From Bacillaceae bacterium (GTDB lineage: Bacteria; Bacillota; Bacilli; Bacillales_A; Planococcaceae), in contig JASLGI010000151.1 of assembly GCA_030149685.1 (NCBI GenBank), forward strand, positions 1-5,602: DNA of 5,602 nt. Reading direction: 5' to 3'. A program made the translations under genes and the position numbers. Shown here in pieces: positions 4,885-5,602 of this stretch (positions are counted from its first letter, which is position 1; each line of letters starts with the position of its first letter). The notes under the pieces were generated by a model, which saw only the letters and a program-made list of their open reading frames with translations, had not been told where the DNA came from and did not search any database.

Positions 4885-5602
4885 TTGAAGAAAAAATTAC
4901 TCGCTTTCGGACTCGCAGTAGGTTGTTTCTTCGGTGCTTCTACCGAAGTAGACGCAGCGAAATTTACTGATTTACCGGATAACAACTCATTAGCACCTAT
5001 CGTTGAAGAGTTAAATGATCATGGGATCGTTTCTGGCTATCCTGATGGTACGTATCGTCCGAATGCAAAAATGGAACGTCAACACGTCGCAGCACTTCTT
5101 GCACGTGCGGTTCCACTACCTGCAGTAAAAGAACAACGCTATTTCAAAGATGTACTCGTGACACATCGTAACTTCGCAGACATTTTAGCATTACAACGTG
5201 CAGGAGTGATCGATGGGACGGCGCACGGCTATTTCCAACCGAAAGGGCAAATTACACGTGCACAAATGGCGAAAATGCTCGCACAAGCATTCGACTTAAA
5301 AAATAACGGAAAATCGCATCCATTCAAAGACGTACCAAACAATCACTGGGCAAATGGACCAATTAGCGCATTGTATGCAAATGGCATCGCTGCTGGTAAC
5401 TCACATGGAAACTTCCAACCCGAAGGAATCGTCACGCGCGGAGAATACGCACGCTTCTTACACCGTGCACTTCTTCTAAAAGGGAATGGAACGATTGAAA
5501 AACCGACACACCAACCACCACCAAAAGTTGAAAAGTACAGCCATAAAAATGGAAAGCTTTATTTTTACGACATTACTGGTGGGAGTACGCGTAATCACGT
5601 AA
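4885..5602 (+). CDS. Exported S-layer-homology (SLH) domain protein, 3' end outside the window
   Basis: Open from TTG at 4885 to the window end, giving 239 residues. The TTG start is chosen because GTAGGAG (4872-4878) lies six bases upstream and the frame then gives a signal peptide at once: MKKK, hydrophobic LLAFGLAVGCFFGAS, and a likely cut after VDA (residue 24). Three SLH repeats follow, at about residues 26-75, 86-136 and 146-196. Each has the F-x-D-V/L opening, a central G-x-x-x-G-x or DG-x-x-x-G-x-F-x-P turn and an R-containing helix (MERQHVAAL, ITRAQMAKML, VTRGEYARFL). SLH triplets bind pyruvylated secondary cell wall polymer, so the protein should be tethered to the cell surface. A Thr/Pro/Lys linker (KPTHQPPPK, 206-214) leads into a new domain starting KYSHKNGKLYFYD, whose nature cannot be seen. 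The function beyond wall anchoring is unknown. The first repeat's ITR is replaced by MER, a departure from the usual motif. Confidence 0.9.
   Translation, partial: MKKKLLAFGLAVGCFFGASTEVDAAKFTDLPDNNSLAPIVEELNDHGIVSGYPDGTYRPNAKMERQHVAALLARAVPLPAVKEQRYFKDVLVTHRNFADILALQRAGVIDGTAHGYFQPKGQITRAQMAKMLAQAFDLKNNGKSHPFKDVPNNHWANGPISALYANGIAAGNSHGNFQPEGIVTRGEYARFLHRALLLKGNGTIEKPTHQPPPKVEKYSHKNGKLYFYDITGGSTRNHV

Noticed and set aside
4885..4950. Lipoprotein signal in the SLH protein (cysteine at residue 14)
   Set aside because: The preceding residues are A-V-G rather than a normal L-[AS]-[GA] lipobox, and a standard signal peptidase I site (VDA) follows at residue 24.
4722..4970. Open frame across the end of rsiV, the terminator and the SLH signal peptide
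   Set aside because: It runs through a strong terminator and overlaps both neighbours in another frame, and it shows no protein family pattern.

Overview
The window looks like a Bacillales (low-GC Firmicutes) chromosome, perhaps from the Planococcaceae or Bacillaceae. The signs are strong GGAGG-type ribosome binding sites, an AT-rich coding style, a sigma/anti-sigma pair that closely resembles Bacillus subtilis SigV/RsiV, and an S-layer-homology (SLH) exported protein. All real genes lie on the + strand. The species cannot be fixed from the sequence alone.

Region 1 (1-536) holds no intact gene. It carries the decayed 3' end of a TnpB-type (IS200/IS605 OrfB) gene whose zinc ribbon is still readable but has lost a cysteine and is broken by stops and two frameshifts. 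A second short, probably broken reading frame follows, then a clear Rho-independent terminator (445-474) and a plausible promoter.

Region 2 (537-3258) is a two-gene overlapping operon. The first gene is a small all-alpha (MazG-like, COG4997-type) nucleoside triphosphate pyrophosphohydrolase. The second is a large protein that joins an N-terminal phospholipase-D-type nuclease domain to a superfamily 2 helicase and an unassigned C-terminal region. A nucleotide-pool enzyme translationally coupled to a nuclease-helicase, beside transposon debris, is the best candidate in the window for an undescribed defence or nucleic-acid surveillance module. That role is inference.

Region 3 (3259-4764) is a cell-envelope stress module: an ECF sigma factor (SigV-like) and its membrane anti-sigma factor (RsiV-like) overlap by 4 bases and end in a perfect terminator hairpin. 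A possible autoregulatory ECF promoter sits inside an inverted repeat upstream. In B. subtilis this pair senses lysozyme, and the peptidoglycan O-acetyltransferase gene oatA follows it. Here no oatA follows.

Region 4 (4765-5602) is the start of an exported protein with three SLH repeats, a TTG start and a large 5' leader hairpin. It runs off the window end.
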